Part shown: positions 37,015-45,720 of the stretch, piece by piece | How positions within the stretch are numbered: position 1 is the first letter of the stretch | How the letters are laid out: every line of letters begins with the position of its first letter | DNA from: Desulfovibrio fairfieldensis | Lineage (GTDB): Bacteria; Desulfobacterota; Desulfovibrionia; Desulfovibrionales; Desulfovibrionaceae | Length of the DNA stretch: 64,000 bases | Assembly: GCF_001553605.1 (NCBI RefSeq) | Contig: NZ_CP014229.1 | Span: 3,128,501-3,192,500 of the forward strand | Reading direction: 5' to 3' | Position numbers and translations under genes: made by a program | The notes under the pieces: model-generated | What the model saw: the letters and a program-made list of their open reading frames with translations, nothing else | Told to the model about the DNA's origin: nothing | Database searches by the model: none

Positions 37015-37926
37015 ATGTCTCGTACGTTGCGCGTGTTCCCGCGCGTCCTGCCGCTTTTCCTGCTTCTGCTGGCCCTGCTGGCCGCGTCCGTCCAAGCGGC
37101 GGATCAGAAAGCCCCCAAGGAAGGGGTGCTGCTGGTGGCTTTCGGCACCAGCGTGCCCGAAGCCCTGCCCTCGTTCAAGGCCGTGGACGCGTCCTTCAAG
37201 GCCGCGTTTCCGGACACGCCCGTGGTCTGGTCCTACACCTCGCAGATCATCCGCAAAAAACTTGCCAAGCAGGGCAAGCCCGTGGGCGGCATCAGCGACG
37301 GCTTGGCCGCGCTGGCCAAGGCGGGGGTGAAAGTGGTGCGCGTGCAGTCCCTGCATGTGATGCCCGGCGAGGAATTTACGGAGCTTGAGCGGGCCGTGCT
37401 GCTGGATATCCAGAAGCATCCGGGCCGTTTTGAGGCCGTGTACCTGGGCCGCCCCCTGCTGGAGTCGCACAAGGATGCCTTAAGCGTGGCCAAGGCCGTG
37501 CTTGCTGATATGGGCGGCAAGCGCCGGAAGGGCGAGGCTGTGGTGCTCATGGGCCACGGACAGGCCCACGGCCGGGCGGACCTGGTTTTTGAAGGCACAC
37601 GGGCCACGTTCAAGGAAAGTGACCCCCTGGTCTTCATGGCCACAGTGGAAGGCGCGCGCGGCATTGACGACCTGCTGGCCGAGCTCAAAGCCCACAAGAT
37701 CAAGAAAGTCTGGCTGCAGCCCCTGATGGTGGTGGCCGGGGACCACGCCCGCAACGACCTGGCCGGGGACGAGGAGGATTCCTGGGCTTCCAAGCTCAAG
37801 GCCGCCGGTTTCAAGGTGGAGGCCAACCTCAAGGGCCTGGGCGAAGTGCCCGGCGTGCGTGATCTCTTTGTGGACCATGCCAAGCAAAATGTGGACGACC
37901 TGACCAAGGAACCCAAGAAGCAGTAA
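37015..37926 (+). CDS. cbiK: Sirohydrochlorin cobaltochelatase, periplasmic CbiK type
   Basis: Inserts Co2+ into sirohydrochlorin in anaerobic B12 synthesis. In Desulfovibrio, secreted CbiK forms also bind heme. 303 residues. A signal peptide ends SVQAADQK. The chelatase body has LVAFGTSVPEALPSF, QSLHVMPGEEF (metal-site His/Glu) and LMGHGQAHGRADLVF (second His). The riboswitch upstream supports the role. gaggaggttgcc precedes the ATG. Confidence 0.95.
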   Translation: MSRTLRVFPRVLPLFLLLLALLAASVQAADQKAPKEGVLLVAFGTSVPEALPSFKAVDASFKAAFPDTPVVWSYTSQIIRKKLAKQGKPVGGISDGLAALAKAGVKVVRVQSLHVMPGEEFTELERAVLLDIQKHPGRFEAVYLGRPLLESHKDALSVAKAVLADMGGKRRKGEAVVLMGHGQAHGRADLVFEGTRATFKESDPLVFMATVEGARGIDDLLAELKAHKIKKVWLQPLMVVAGDHARNDLAGDEEDSWASKLKAAGFKVEANLKGLGEVPGVRDLFVDHAKQNVDDLTKEPKKQ

Positions 37927-37951
37927 AGCCGGATTTATCCACCGCAGCAAA

Positions 37952-37994
37952 GACGCCGTCCGTTTCCACACTCCGTGGAGACGGGCGGCGTTTT
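37952..37994. terminator. Terminator between cbiK and paaK
   Basis: Stem acgccgtccgtttccaca / ctccgtggagacgggcggcgt with a following tttt, between convergent genes. Confidence 0.75.
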
Positions 37995-38057
37995 CGTGCC
38001 GGGTTTACGGTAAGTCCGCCCTATCGTCCTGAAAGGGGCACAACGCACGGAGCGGGA

Positions 38058-39347
38058 TCAGCGCTTGTCGATCACCCGCTTGGACTTGCTGAACGTACGC
38101 GGCAGGCCGGCGTAATCCGCCACCCGCACTTCCATGCGCGCCAGAATGGCCTTGTGCAGCCGCCGCTCCAGAGCCTGGGCCAGGGCAGCGTCATTGCCGG
38201 ACGGCTGATCCTGGGCGCGCTCCACAATCAGGGCCAGATGGTCCAGGGAGCGCTCGTCCCTGGTCAGCTCCATCTGGTATTCGCCGCCCAGTTCCGGGAA
38301 CTGGCCGATGACTTCCATGATCTGGCCGGGATAGATGTTCACGCCCCTGTAGATGACCATGTCGTCGGAGCGGCCCAGAATGCGGTCGTGCCGGGGCATG
38401 TTCAGGCCGCAGGAGCAGCGGCCCGGCAGCAGGCGGGTCAGGTCGTGGGTGCGGTAGCGCAACAGGGGCACGGCCTCCTTGCGCAGGCTGGTGACCACCA
38501 TCTCGCCCACTTCGCCCTCGGGCACGGGCTGCAGGGTGTCCGGGTCCAGCACTTCGATGATGAACAAATCCGCCCAGTAATGCAGGCCCTCATGGGCGTC
38601 GCAGTCCATGGCCGTGCCCGGACCGTACATTTCGGTCATGCCCGCGATGTCATAGCTGCCTTCCAGGCCCAGCTTGCTCTCGATGGCCAGGCGCATTTTC
38701 TCGCTGCGCGTCTCGGCCCCGCAGATCATCTTGCGCAGCCGGATCTGATCGCGGATGCCCGCGCGCTCCACTTCCTCGGCCAGCAGCAGGGCCATGGAGG
38801 CCGTGGCCCCGAAACAACTGGCGCCCACGTCCCTGAGCAGTTGCAGATGCATTTCCAGATTGCCCGGCCCCACCGGAATGGTCAGCATGCCGAAAAGCTC
38901 GCTGCCCAGCTGAAAGCCCGCCCCGGCGGTCCACAGGCCGTAACCCACAGCCACCTGCATGCGGTCCTCGGGCGTGAGCCCGGCCAGCTCGTAGCAGCGG
39001 GCCATCTGGGTGCTGAACGTCTCGATGTCGCGGCGGCTGTAGGCCAGAATTTTGCGCTTGCCCGTGGTGCCGCTGGAGGCATGGATGCGCACCACGTCCT
39101 TTTCCGGCACGCAGAGCAGGGGCAGGGGGTAGCCCTCGCGCAGATCCTCCACATCCACAGTGGGCAGCAGGCGCAGATCGTCCAGGCTGTGGATATCCTC
39201 GGCACGCGCGCCGCAAGCATCCAACCGCGCCCGGTACTGCGGGGAGTTGCGCGCCTGGCGCAGGGTGTAGCGCAGGCCGTCCAACTGGATCTGCCGGAGC
39301 TGCTCGTCCGTGAGCCGGGGAATGAAACGATGGGTCGTGTCGGGCAT
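38058..39347 (-). CDS. paaK: Phenylacetate--CoA ligase family protein
   Basis: 429 residues of the short PaaK class of ANL enzymes. HASSGTTGKRKILAYSRRD is the P-loop. GATASMALLLAEEVERAG, AGMTEMYGPG, YRTHDLTRLLPGRCSCG and GRSDDMVIYRGVNIYPGQIMEVI follow, and the catalytic Lys is near the C-terminus in FSKSKRV. It activates aryl acids, in anaerobes often arylacetates from amino-acid fermentation or uptake. The ATG at 39347 gives the standard length. Confidence 0.92.
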   Translation of the reverse strand: MPDTTHRFIPRLTDEQLRQIQLDGLRYTLRQARNSPQYRARLDACGARAEDIHSLDDLRLLPTVDVEDLREGYPLPLLCVPEKDVVRIHASSGTTGKRKILAYSRRDIETFSTQMARCYELAGLTPEDRMQVAVGYGLWTAGAGFQLGSELFGMLTIPVGPGNLEMHLQLLRDVGASCFGATASMALLLAEEVERAGIRDQIRLRKMICGAETRSEKMRLAIESKLGLEGSYDIAGMTEMYGPGTAMDCDAHEGLHYWADLFIIEVLDPDTLQPVPEGEVGEMVVTSLRKEAVPLLRYRTHDLTRLLPGRCSCGLNMPRHDRILGRSDDMVIYRGVNIYPGQIMEVIGQFPELGGEYQMELTRDERSLDHLALIVERAQDQPSGNDAALAQALERRLHKAILARMEVRVADYAGLPRTFSKSKRVIDKR

Positions 39348-39508
39348 GGAAGGAGCCCCCTCTGTTTGTCTGGCCGGTCTGTCCCGCCGTTCTGCCCGTG
39401 CCAGGGCCATACGCGGGCCGTGCGGGCGGGAACGGCTGTTTGTGTCCGCTTCCTGTTGTTCCGATTTCGTTGTTCCGCCCCGTTTCTAGACTCCCCGCGC
39501 GCGGAAAG

Positions 39509-40360
39509 TCAATAAAGGCGCACGGGCAGCAAACCGCCCAGATCCACTCCGCGCGGGCTGACCACGGCCCGGTAGGGATAGATCTCCACCCCGCGCGCGA
39601 CCGCCTCATAAAAAAGCTCGGCATAGGCCGGATCAATAAAGTCCGCCGGTGCGAAACAGTGCCCGTCAGGCCGTTGCACCAGATAAAACATGGCCGCCCG
39701 CTCGCCGTGGGCCACAATGTCCATGAGTTCGCGCAGATGCTTCCGCCCGCGCTCGCTGGCCGCGTCCGGAAAGCAGGCCGCGTCGTCCTCCACCATAGTC
39801 ACGTTCTTGCATTCCACCCAGAGCGGCGGCAGGACCGGCCCGCTGAACAGGCCGTCCAGGCGGCTCTGGCCGCGTTTGGCCTCGCGGGTCAGCCCGGCAT
39901 AGCCCTCGGCAAAAGCCAGCCGCCCGGCGAGAAAGGCCGCCTCCAGCATGCGGTTGGGCACGCTGGTGTTCACCCCCACCCAGAATCCGGGGCCGCCGGG
40001 AACCGGGCCGGGCGGGTTTGACGACGAGAGAGGCGGCCCGGGTACGGCGCTTTCCGCCAGCCAGACGCATTCCTGGGTATATTTGAGCTTGCGGGCCGGA
40101 TTGGCCGCCGGAGAGGCCAGCACCGGCGCGCCGGGCCGGGTCAGGCCCAGCATGCTGCCCGAGTTGTTGCTGTGCACCCAGACCGAAGCGCCGTCCAGGC
40201 GCAGTTCCACACTGAAACGCTTTTGCCGTTGCACGAACGTCCCGATCACGCAATCCGGCGCGAAGGGCAGCAGCGGCGCCGCATCCGCATTGCCGGAACC
40301 TCCACCGGCCGGACAGCCGCCCGGTCCGGACGGCAATCCCTGTTCATCCCTGTCCCGCAT
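39509..40360 (-). CDS. sfsA: SfsA family DNA-binding/nuclease-like protein
   Basis: 283 residues. The body matches Sfs[84 protein letters not shown] and [19 protein letters not shown]-(D/E)xK-like core is visible (D in SRLDGLF, ExK in VECKNVT). The N-terminus is about 35 residues longer than usual and low-complexity, so a later start is possible. The cellular role of the family is unsettled. Confidence 0.88.
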   Translation of the reverse strand: MRDRDEQGLPSGPGGCPAGGGSGNADAAPLLPFAPDCVIGTFVQRQKRFSVELRLDGASVWVHSNNSGSMLGLTRPGAPVLASPAANPARKLKYTQECVWLAESAVPGPPLSSSNPPGPVPGGPGFWVGVNTSVPNRMLEAAFLAGRLAFAEGYAGLTREAKRGQSRLDGLFSGPVLPPLWVECKNVTMVEDDAACFPDAASERGRKHLRELMDIVAHGERAAMFYLVQRPDGHCFAPADFIDPAYAELFYEAVARGVEIYPYRAVVSPRGVDLGGLLPVRLY

Positions 40361-40487
40361 TTACACCCCGCTTTGAACCTGCTAAAAAATTCGCGGCAGA
40401 TTTTTCGTTCTTTTCCGCCGCGTCCGCGCGCCAAACGTCAGAAGGGCGACATTTTCAATGCCATGCCGCTCTTCTAAGGAGCCCTCC

Positions 40488-41681
40488 ATGCAGATTTCCG
40501 AACGCTTGCGCAGCATCAAACCTTCTCTGACCCTCAGTGTCAACAGCCGGGCCCTGGAGCTCAAGGCGCAGGGCGTGGACGTGACCAGCCTGGCCGTGGG
40601 CGAACCGGATTTCCCCACGCCCAGGCATATCTGCGACGCGGCCAAGGCCGCCATTGACGCCAATTTCTGCCGCTACACCGCCGTGCCCGGCATTCCCGAT
40701 CTGCGCAAGGCCGCGGGCCGCTACTTTGAACGGAACTACGGCACGCCCGTGCCCATAGAATCCATTATCATCGGCGCGGGCGGCAAGCACTGCCTCTACA
40801 ATTTCATGCAGGCCACCATCAACCCCGGCGACGAGGTGCTGATTCCCGCGCCCTACTGGCTGAGCTATCCCGACATGGTGGAGCTGGCGGGCGGCGTGCC
40901 CGTGACCGTGCATGCCGGGCCGGAACGCAATTTCAAGGTCACGCCCCTCATGCTTGAGGAAAAGACCACGGACAAGACCAGGCTGCTGGTCCTCAACTCG
41001 CCCAGCAATCCCACGGGCGCGGTCTATTCCGACCGCGAGTTCATGCAGATCATGCGTTGGGCCCTGGCGCGGAACATCTTTGTACTGTCGGATGAAATTT
41101 ACGACCAACTGGTCTTTCCCCCGGCAAAGATGACCAGCGCCATCACCTGGTTCGAGCATTGCCCCGAACTGGTGGCCGTGCTCAACGGCCTGTCCAAGAG
41201 CTATGCCATGACCGGCTGGCGCGTGGGCTTTCTGGCCGCGCACCCGGACCTGGTTAAAAAAATCTCCTCCATGCAGGGGCACAGCACCTCCAGCATCTGT
41301 TCCGTATCCCAGAAGGCCGCCCTGGCCGCCCTGGAAGGCCCGGTGGAGTGCGTGGACGAAATGCGCGCGGCCTTCCTGCGGCGGCGCGATCTGGCCTTGG
41401 ACATCATCAAGGCTTGGCCGTGGGCTGTCTGTCCCAAGCCGGACGGGGCCTTCTACCTCTTTGTGGACGTGCACCAGTGCTACGGCGACCAAGTGCGTAA
41501 TTCCACGGAGCTCTGCACGTACCTGCTGGACAAGGCCCATGTGGCCCTGGTGCCGGGCGCGGCCTTCGGCGACGACAACTGCATCCGCCTGTCCTACGCG
41601 GTGGCGGACGATGTGCTGGCTGACGCCCTGTCCCGGGTGGGCGAGGTGCTGGGCGAACTGGCGGGAGAAACCCGGCGTTGA
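40488..41681 (+). CDS. PLP-dependent aminotransferase, aspartate class I
   Basis: 397 residues of the AspC-like class I fold. VTSLAVGEPDFPTP, CRYTAVPGIPDLRKA, LVLNSPSNPTGAVYSD and SDEIYDQLVF are present, and the PLP lysine is in NGLSKSYAMTGWRVGF. It most likely uses aspartate or aromatic substrates. aaggag lies six bases before the ATG at 40488. The earlier ATG at 40458 lacks one. Confidence 0.94.
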   Translation: MQISERLRSIKPSLTLSVNSRALELKAQGVDVTSLAVGEPDFPTPRHICDAAKAAIDANFCRYTAVPGIPDLRKAAGRYFERNYGTPVPIESIIIGAGGKHCLYNFMQATINPGDEVLIPAPYWLSYPDMVELAGGVPVTVHAGPERNFKVTPLMLEEKTTDKTRLLVLNSPSNPTGAVYSDREFMQIMRWALARNIFVLSDEIYDQLVFPPAKMTSAITWFEHCPELVAVLNGLSKSYAMTGWRVGFLAAHPDLVKKISSMQGHSTSSICSVSQKAALAALEGPVECVDEMRAAFLRRRDLALDIIKAWPWAVCPKPDGAFYLFVDVHQCYGDQVRNSTELCTYLLDKAHVALVPGAAFGDDNCIRLSYAVADDVLADALSRVGEVLGELAGETRR

Positions 41682-41772
41682 GCCGGATAGCCCCAATATG
41701 GCCGAATATGGCCGGGTTGCGGACCCCGAAAACCCCGGCCCGTGCGGCCCTGAAAAAAACGTATAAAAAATA

Positions 41773-41801
41773 TTGACAGACGCCGCTCTTTTGGGCAGTA
41801 T
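41773..41801 (+). promoter_or_regulatory. Sigma-70 promoter for tRNA-Ala
   Basis: Consensus -35 ttgaca, 17-base spacer, -10-like cagtat ending 12 bases before the tRNA. Confidence 0.75.
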
Positions 41802-41813
41802 GCCTTCTGCCGT

Positions 41814-41889
<76 letters not shown>

Positions 41890-41900
41890 GATTTTTTTAA

Positions 41901-41938
41901 ACCCCCCGATCATCGGAAGATGGTCGGGGGTTTTGGCG
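41901..41938 (+). terminator. tRNA-Ala terminator, left member of an inverted pair
   Basis: Hairpin accccccgatcatc / gatggtcgggggt with a gga loop and tttt. The 35 bases 41908-41942 recur in inverted orientation at 43556-43589 with one mismatch and one indel. Confidence 0.8.
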
Positions 41939-42042
41939 TTTTGGGGTTGCCCCCCCTACTAAGCTAGCTACCAAGCTATCTAACAGTTCATAGACCAATT
42001 GATAGCGATTAATATCAATTATTCTAGCAAATCGAGGTCAAC

Positions 42043-42909
42043 ATGGCAGGTATAAGCTTCAAGGTTACCGGCGGGTTGGCACCTGAAAATAAAATTTCAA
42101 TGCACCTTTTGGGATGTCTATGTACTAATACTCAGAGTGCGTTGAACCGAGCTTTTCTTGAAGCAAAAAATTCACATGTATATAAATACCAAAAATTATC
42201 TAAAGATGACTATGAAAAGACGATATTTATGTTTCAATCCACTCGTGAAGGTAGCTTCATCGTTGATTTTATAGAACATAGTGCATTTTCGTTAAAGATA
42301 GCAAAGACTTTTCAAAAGCTGTTAGATCCAGCATATGAAATAATCAACAAAGGATTCAAGCGAGATTATTATTCAAGTTTTGATCAAGTTCAAGAAATTA
42401 TGCATAACATTGAGCTTAAAGCTATTAAGCCAAAGACATTTGAAGAATTCAAACAAAATCCCCCTAAAGAATTTGCTCAAAGCTATGCTGCAAAATCATT
42501 AACAAGAGATATCTCAACAGCGTTAACACCATTAAAAAGATCTACCCATGCCGATGATTCTATAACTCTATCTGTTATTTCAGATAAAACTCACGATTAT
42601 TTTTTTAATAAAGAATTAGCTGATAGTTTATACCACCTTGCAAATGATTTATACTATCTGAACCCTGTAATATATAATATGAAATTATTTGAAATGAATG
42701 AAAAGACAAAGACAGCAATTGCTTACAATCTAGATAACAATAACTCTGAGCAAAAAATAAGATTTGTAGACAAGGACTCATTCAATAGCGCTCGAAATAA
42801 ATTCAATGGAGAGGAACTTATTTCTATAATTGGCATGCCATGTGCGGAATATGCAACTTTAGATGTAAATAGGGGCGACATTTTATATGTGGATAGAGTG
42901 GGTAATTAA
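42043..42909 (+). CDS. Unknown soluble protein, gene 1 of AT-rich two-gene module
   Basis: 288 residues with no signal peptide or TM. It starts AGISFKVTGGLAPENKISMH, carries an STREGSFIVDFIEHSAF segment near residue 70, and ends EYATLDVNRGDILYVDRVGN. The overall pattern (GG near the start, an EGSF-type strand, a closing GDI strand) recalls an uncharacterised family of about 290 residues, but I cannot assign it. gaggtcaac precedes the ATG. Base composition is far more AT-rich than the chromosome. It overlaps gene 2 by 23 bases, so the products probably act together. Confidence 0.78.
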   Translation: MAGISFKVTGGLAPENKISMHLLGCLCTNTQSALNRAFLEAKNSHVYKYQKLSKDDYEKTIFMFQSTREGSFIVDFIEHSAFSLKIAKTFQKLLDPAYEIINKGFKRDYYSSFDQVQEIMHNIELKAIKPKTFEEFKQNPPKEFAQSYAAKSLTRDISTALTPLKRSTHADDSITLSVISDKTHDYFFNKELADSLYHLANDLYYLNPVIYNMKLFEMNEKTKTAIAYNLDNNNSEQKIRFVDKDSFNSARNKFNGEELISIIGMPCAEYATLDVNRGDILYVDRVGN

Positions 42910-43507
42910 AATTTTAAAAAACAGGCTGCTTCTTAGCATAGCCGTGGACATGTGCATTGCATACTTACTTATATTTATTAAATATATTTTCTGTATTGGC
43001 GTAAAAAATTTTTTAATAACCCAATTTGATGTTGAAATCTTCTTACTTCCACTAAAAATGCCTATATTTTATTTTGCAATTTTTATTGTCGCTGCATCTA
43101 TTTGGATTGCAAAATTTATATTTAATATATTATGCCTCTTTTCAAGGACATTTATTTTAGCAAAACTTGAAGCTATTCGAACAATAATTTTTCAAAAAAA
43201 TACCCAGCACGACTTAAATCTAAAGCGTTTTAGCATTATATATACAGTTAAAACATTAAAAAATATAATTTATACATGTTCAGTTTTTATATTTACATTC
43301 ATTTACACATTTATTTTAAGCTTCGCTTTTAACAACACCTTATATTTTAGAATTATTGAAATTATATCATTAATATTTCTCATCATCTCGTATTTTATAA
43401 CATTTATTATCATTATAAGAAATTATTTCACAGCTATCGCGGTTAAAGATATTTTAAGTGCAACAAGAACAGATGGATATCAGTCTCTTCGAGATATCTT
43501 CCGCTGA
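42887..43507 (+). CDS. Unknown four-helix membrane protein, gene 2 of module
   Basis: 206 residues with four predicted TM helices: about 10-35, 48-80, 125-148 and 152-180. A cytoplasmic-looking basic loop (KNTQHDLNLKRF) lies between the second and third. No family recognised. It overlaps gene 1 and shares its extreme AT-richness. A soluble sensor/effector paired with a membrane partner is a layout common among defence and toxin-immunity modules, but that role is only a guess. Confidence 0.75.
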   Translation: MWIEWVIKILKNRLLLSIAVDMCIAYLLIFIKYIFCIGVKNFLITQFDVEIFLLPLKMPIFYFAIFIVAASIWIAKFIFNILCLFSRTFILAKLEAIRTIIFQKNTQHDLNLKRFSIIYTVKTLKNIIYTCSVFIFTFIYTFILSFAFNNTLYFRIIEIISLIFLIISYFITFIIIIRNYFTAIAVKDILSATRTDGYQSLRDIFR

Positions 43508-43555
43508 ACACCTGTGTGAACTCTAACTAGGATTATGCAGTGGTGGCACCGCTAC

Positions 43556-43589
43556 AAACGCAAAACCCCCGACCATCTTCCGATAATCG
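43556..43589 (-). terminator. Inverted copy of the tRNA-Ala terminator hairpin
   Basis: On the minus strand it reads cgattatcggaagatggtcg followed by ggggttttgcgttt, nearly identical to 41908-41942. It lies six bases beyond the stop of the minus-strand lipoprotein gene and would end it, and it also closes the AT-rich insert on the right. Confidence 0.7.
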
Positions 43590-43594
43590 AGGTA

Positions 43595-44206
43595 CTAATA
43601 TAGAGGCTGGGGATATCGCGCAGTTGGGTCCGCACACAACCTAACGCTGAAATTCGGATTTAGATTACGCTTACTTTCAATATTGAATTCATCGATATTA
43701 ACGGCTCTTAGTTTCTTGTCCGCGCTGAGGAGGATGCATGAGCCACCCTGCCGGGGAAGTCCATTCCAAATATCATATACATCTTTTTCAGAAAATTTAA
43801 AAAGCACAGGGCATAAAGCCAAAAACATATCCAGATTTTCTTGCGTATCAAAGTAGCTGTTATTAGGATCACCTTTTGCCCTGTATTTCCGAATTGCCTC
43901 TATACACTGCCCATCTCTGGTCACTAGGCTTTCTTTTATACGAAATTCATAAGAACCCAATACATAGCCGATGCCGTCATAATTATTAAGCCAAACGGGG
44001 ATAGAGCTGCCTGGGGCCAGTTTTTCATGGTAAACAGCAAGATACCCATTATCGCGAATCTCTTGAAAGACAAGATATACGTCCATATTTTCTTCGGAAT
44101 TATTTACAAATTCTGGCGTATATTTCTCACGATATGCAATTCTTGGAGATATATCACAAGCTGAGAGCATAACGGCTAATAAAAATATAAAAAATATTCC
44201 CTTCAT
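43595..44206 (-). CDS. Hypothetical lipoprotein
   Basis: 203 residues. The signal peptide MKGIFFIFLLAVMLSAC ends in a lipobox Cys. The mature part has four or more Cys (DGQCIEAI, LALCPVLF, GGSCILLS, RLCADPT), possibly disulfide-bonded. No family recognised. aaagaggg lies before the ATG at 44206. It is AT-rich like the adjacent module and oriented toward it. Confidence 0.78.
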   Translation of the reverse strand: MKGIFFIFLLAVMLSACDISPRIAYREKYTPEFVNNSEENMDVYLVFQEIRDNGYLAVYHEKLAPGSSIPVWLNNYDGIGYVLGSYEFRIKESLVTRDGQCIEAIRKYRAKGDPNNSYFDTQENLDMFLALCPVLFKFSEKDVYDIWNGLPRQGGSCILLSADKKLRAVNIDEFNIESKRNLNPNFSVRLCADPTARYPQPLY

Positions 44207-44298
44207 ATTGCCCTCTTTAACTTTTACCATCTGCACCTAAAGAGCATCCTCCCAACTTACTGCCAACGATTTTATCATAACACTTTATCGTTTTGCTT

Positions 44299-44330
44299 AA
44301 AAAACGAGCCGCCCTGGAAGAGGCGGCTCG
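44299..44330 (-). terminator. Rho-independent terminator
   Basis: Stem cgagccgcc / ggcggctcg followed by six T on the minus strand. It ends the three-gene membrane cluster. Confidence 0.85.
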
Positions 44331-44355
44331 CTCTCATTTGTCTACGTCTTACACA

Positions 44356-44619
44356 TTAATTTGCAGCATCCTTTGGCCGCAGGCCCCAGCGCATCCCCAG
44401 GCTCACGATCTGCGCGGCCAGAGGCAGCAGGCTTACCGGCGCGGGCGCGCCGCCACGGCGCAACGCCCCCCAAGCCAGTCCGGCCAGAAAGGCCGCGCCC
44501 GTAGCGTGCAGAGGCTTTCGCCTGACAACGGCAAAAGGATCGAACCGGGCCGAAACCCGGCGCAAACGCTCTTTGGCCTCGCCTACTGTGTATGTTTTTT
44601 CTTTGGAAGCGACATCCAT
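44356..44619 (-). CDS. Small membrane protein, third gene of YqjD-like cluster
   Basis: 87 residues. MDVASKEKTYTVGEAKERLRRVSARFDPFAVVRRKPLHATG, with hydrophobic segments from about residue 40 (TGAAFLAGLAWGALRR; VSLLPLAAQIVSLGMRWGL). It overlaps the preceding gene by 37 bases. Gene order and character parallel YqjK-type partners, but sequence assignment is not firm. Confidence 0.65.
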   Translation of the reverse strand: MDVASKEKTYTVGEAKERLRRVSARFDPFAVVRRKPLHATGAAFLAGLAWGALRRGGAPAPVSLLPLAAQIVSLGMRWGLRPKDAAN

Positions 44620-44867
44620 AACAAGCCTCCGGCGATGCCCGCGCAGGCCAGCCCGATGATGCACAACACCCAGGCCGGGTGCAGCACGATCGAGAGGGCC
44701 TTATACAGCGCCGCCACAAAAAAAGCCAAGGCCGCCGCGCCGAAGAGCAGCCCCAAACCCAGCAGCATTGCCGTGCGCAATGTGCGCAGAGCGTTATGCC
44801 GCAGGAGCTGCCCTTCGGCCTCAAGCAGGTCAAAGAAACTGATGATGAGTTCAGCCAGACCCTTCAC
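44583..44867 (-). CDS. Phage-holin-superfamily membrane protein (YqjE-like)
   Basis: 94 residues. An N-terminal amphipathic helix (LAELIISFFDLLEAEGQLLRHNALR) is followed by two TM helices (AMLLGLGLLFGAAALAFFVAALY and WVLCIIGLACAGIAGGLLW). This matches the YqjE/DUF1469 pattern. It is eight bases after the YqjD-like stop. Confidence 0.75.
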   Translation of the reverse strand: MKGLAELIISFFDLLEAEGQLLRHNALRTLRTAMLLGLGLLFGAAALAFFVAALYKALSIVLHPAWVLCIIGLACAGIAGGLLWMSLPKKKHTQ

Positions 44868-44875
44868 GCGGGCTC

Positions 44876-45190
44876 TTACCTGTACTGGCGGAACAACCAG
44901 GAAAGCGCGCAGCCCGCGCCAAAGGCCACGAGCAGGCTTGTCACGGGATTCCGGCGCACCTGTTCGCCCACCTGCTCGATGCCGGCGCTCCCGGCCTCGT
45001 AAGCCTTGTGCACTTTATCGGCCGCCATTCTCCGGTAGTGTTCCAGTTCCCTTTCCAGCTTGGCGACCATGTCCGAGGAGGCCTCGCCGCCTTTTTCGCC
45101 GAGAGATTTCACCAGCGTTTCCATCTGATCGCGCAGGGTGTTCAGTTCATTCCGCAACGTATCCATGCTTTCTTCATTTTTTTCAGCCAT
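44876..45190 (-). CDS. YqjD/ElaB-like (DUF883) membrane-anchored protein
   Basis: 104 residues. A long N-terminal coiled coil (LRNELNTLRDQMETLVKSL...KLERELEHYRRMAADK) precedes a C-terminal VRRNPVTSLLVAFGAGCALSWLFRQ anchor, the DUF883 arrangement. E. coli members bind ribosomes at the inner membrane in stationary phase. First gene of the cluster, with aggagatatt before the ATG. Confidence 0.82.
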   Translation of the reverse strand: MAEKNEESMDTLRNELNTLRDQMETLVKSLGEKGGEASSDMVAKLERELEHYRRMAADKVHKAYEAGSAGIEQVGEQVRRNPVTSLLVAFGAGCALSWLFRQYR

Positions 45191-45356
45191 GATAATATCT
45201 CCTGTTCGGGCAGCGCCCTTATATTTTATGTAGGGGACAGAGCATTGCTGATCTGTCCATGGTTCATTGGTACCCCATTACCGCCGGGATGACAAATCCG
45301 CGAAAACGCTTCCCGTTTCCGAGCGCCGGGCCCTCTCTACAACCCGGCAGCGCGAA

Positions 45357-45405
45357 GATACAAAAAGCGGCCCATGACGTTCAGTCACGGGCCGCTTTTT
45401 GTATC
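45357..45405. terminator. Long bidirectional hairpin
   Basis: 17-bp perfect stem gatacaaaaagcggccc / gggccgctttttgtatc with a further tgac/gtca arm at the tip. It stands alone between genes. Confidence 0.65.
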
Positions 45406-45428
45406 CAGCCGGAAACAAGCGCTTCCTT

Positions 45429-45575
45429 AGGGTCTGTTAACACTATAGAATTTTTGTTCGCCTGCAAGGAAGATAAACCTGCTTTGAGGGAGTGTACTCT
45501 TCTGGTACTCGACCGAAAAAGCAGGTGAAATCTGACGCGGCAGGAGGGCAAAAAGGCATAGCGTTAACAGGCCCT
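45429..45575. mobile_element. 147-bp MITE, copy 2
   Basis: Base-for-base identical to 6481-6627, including both inverted terminal repeats, and again flanked by TA. It lies in a 530-base intergenic region. Confidence 0.85.
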
Positions 45576-45576
45576 A

Positions 45577-45702
45577 GAGCATTTTGCGCTTGAAATCAGC
45601 TCTTAACGGCGAAGTAAATTCGCCTTGCGATAATTTCGCGGTGCGGATTTTCACGGAAAATCCGCACCGCGCGTTGAGATATTTTCAATAGTAAAACGCT
45701 CT
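45577..45702. repeat. Hairpin-rich intergenic repeat, gagcattttg type
   Basis: Bounded by gagcatttt and aaaacgctc. It contains the stem gtgcggattttc / gaaaatccgcac and a shorter gcgaa...ttcgc arm. It shares its ends but not the core with the other dispersed repeats. Confidence 0.5.
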
Positions 45703-45720
45703 AAAACCAGCGGGAAAAGC

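Noticed and set aside
41682..41772. Repeated atatggccgaatatggccg before the tRNA promoter
   Set aside because: Only two short units with no further copies. It looks like a chance tandem.
43536..43555. Minus-strand tagcggtgccacca resembling a tRNA 3' end beside the module
   Set aside because: No acceptor, D-arm or anticodon arm is found in the neighbouring sequence, so a tRNA fragment or att site cannot be supported.
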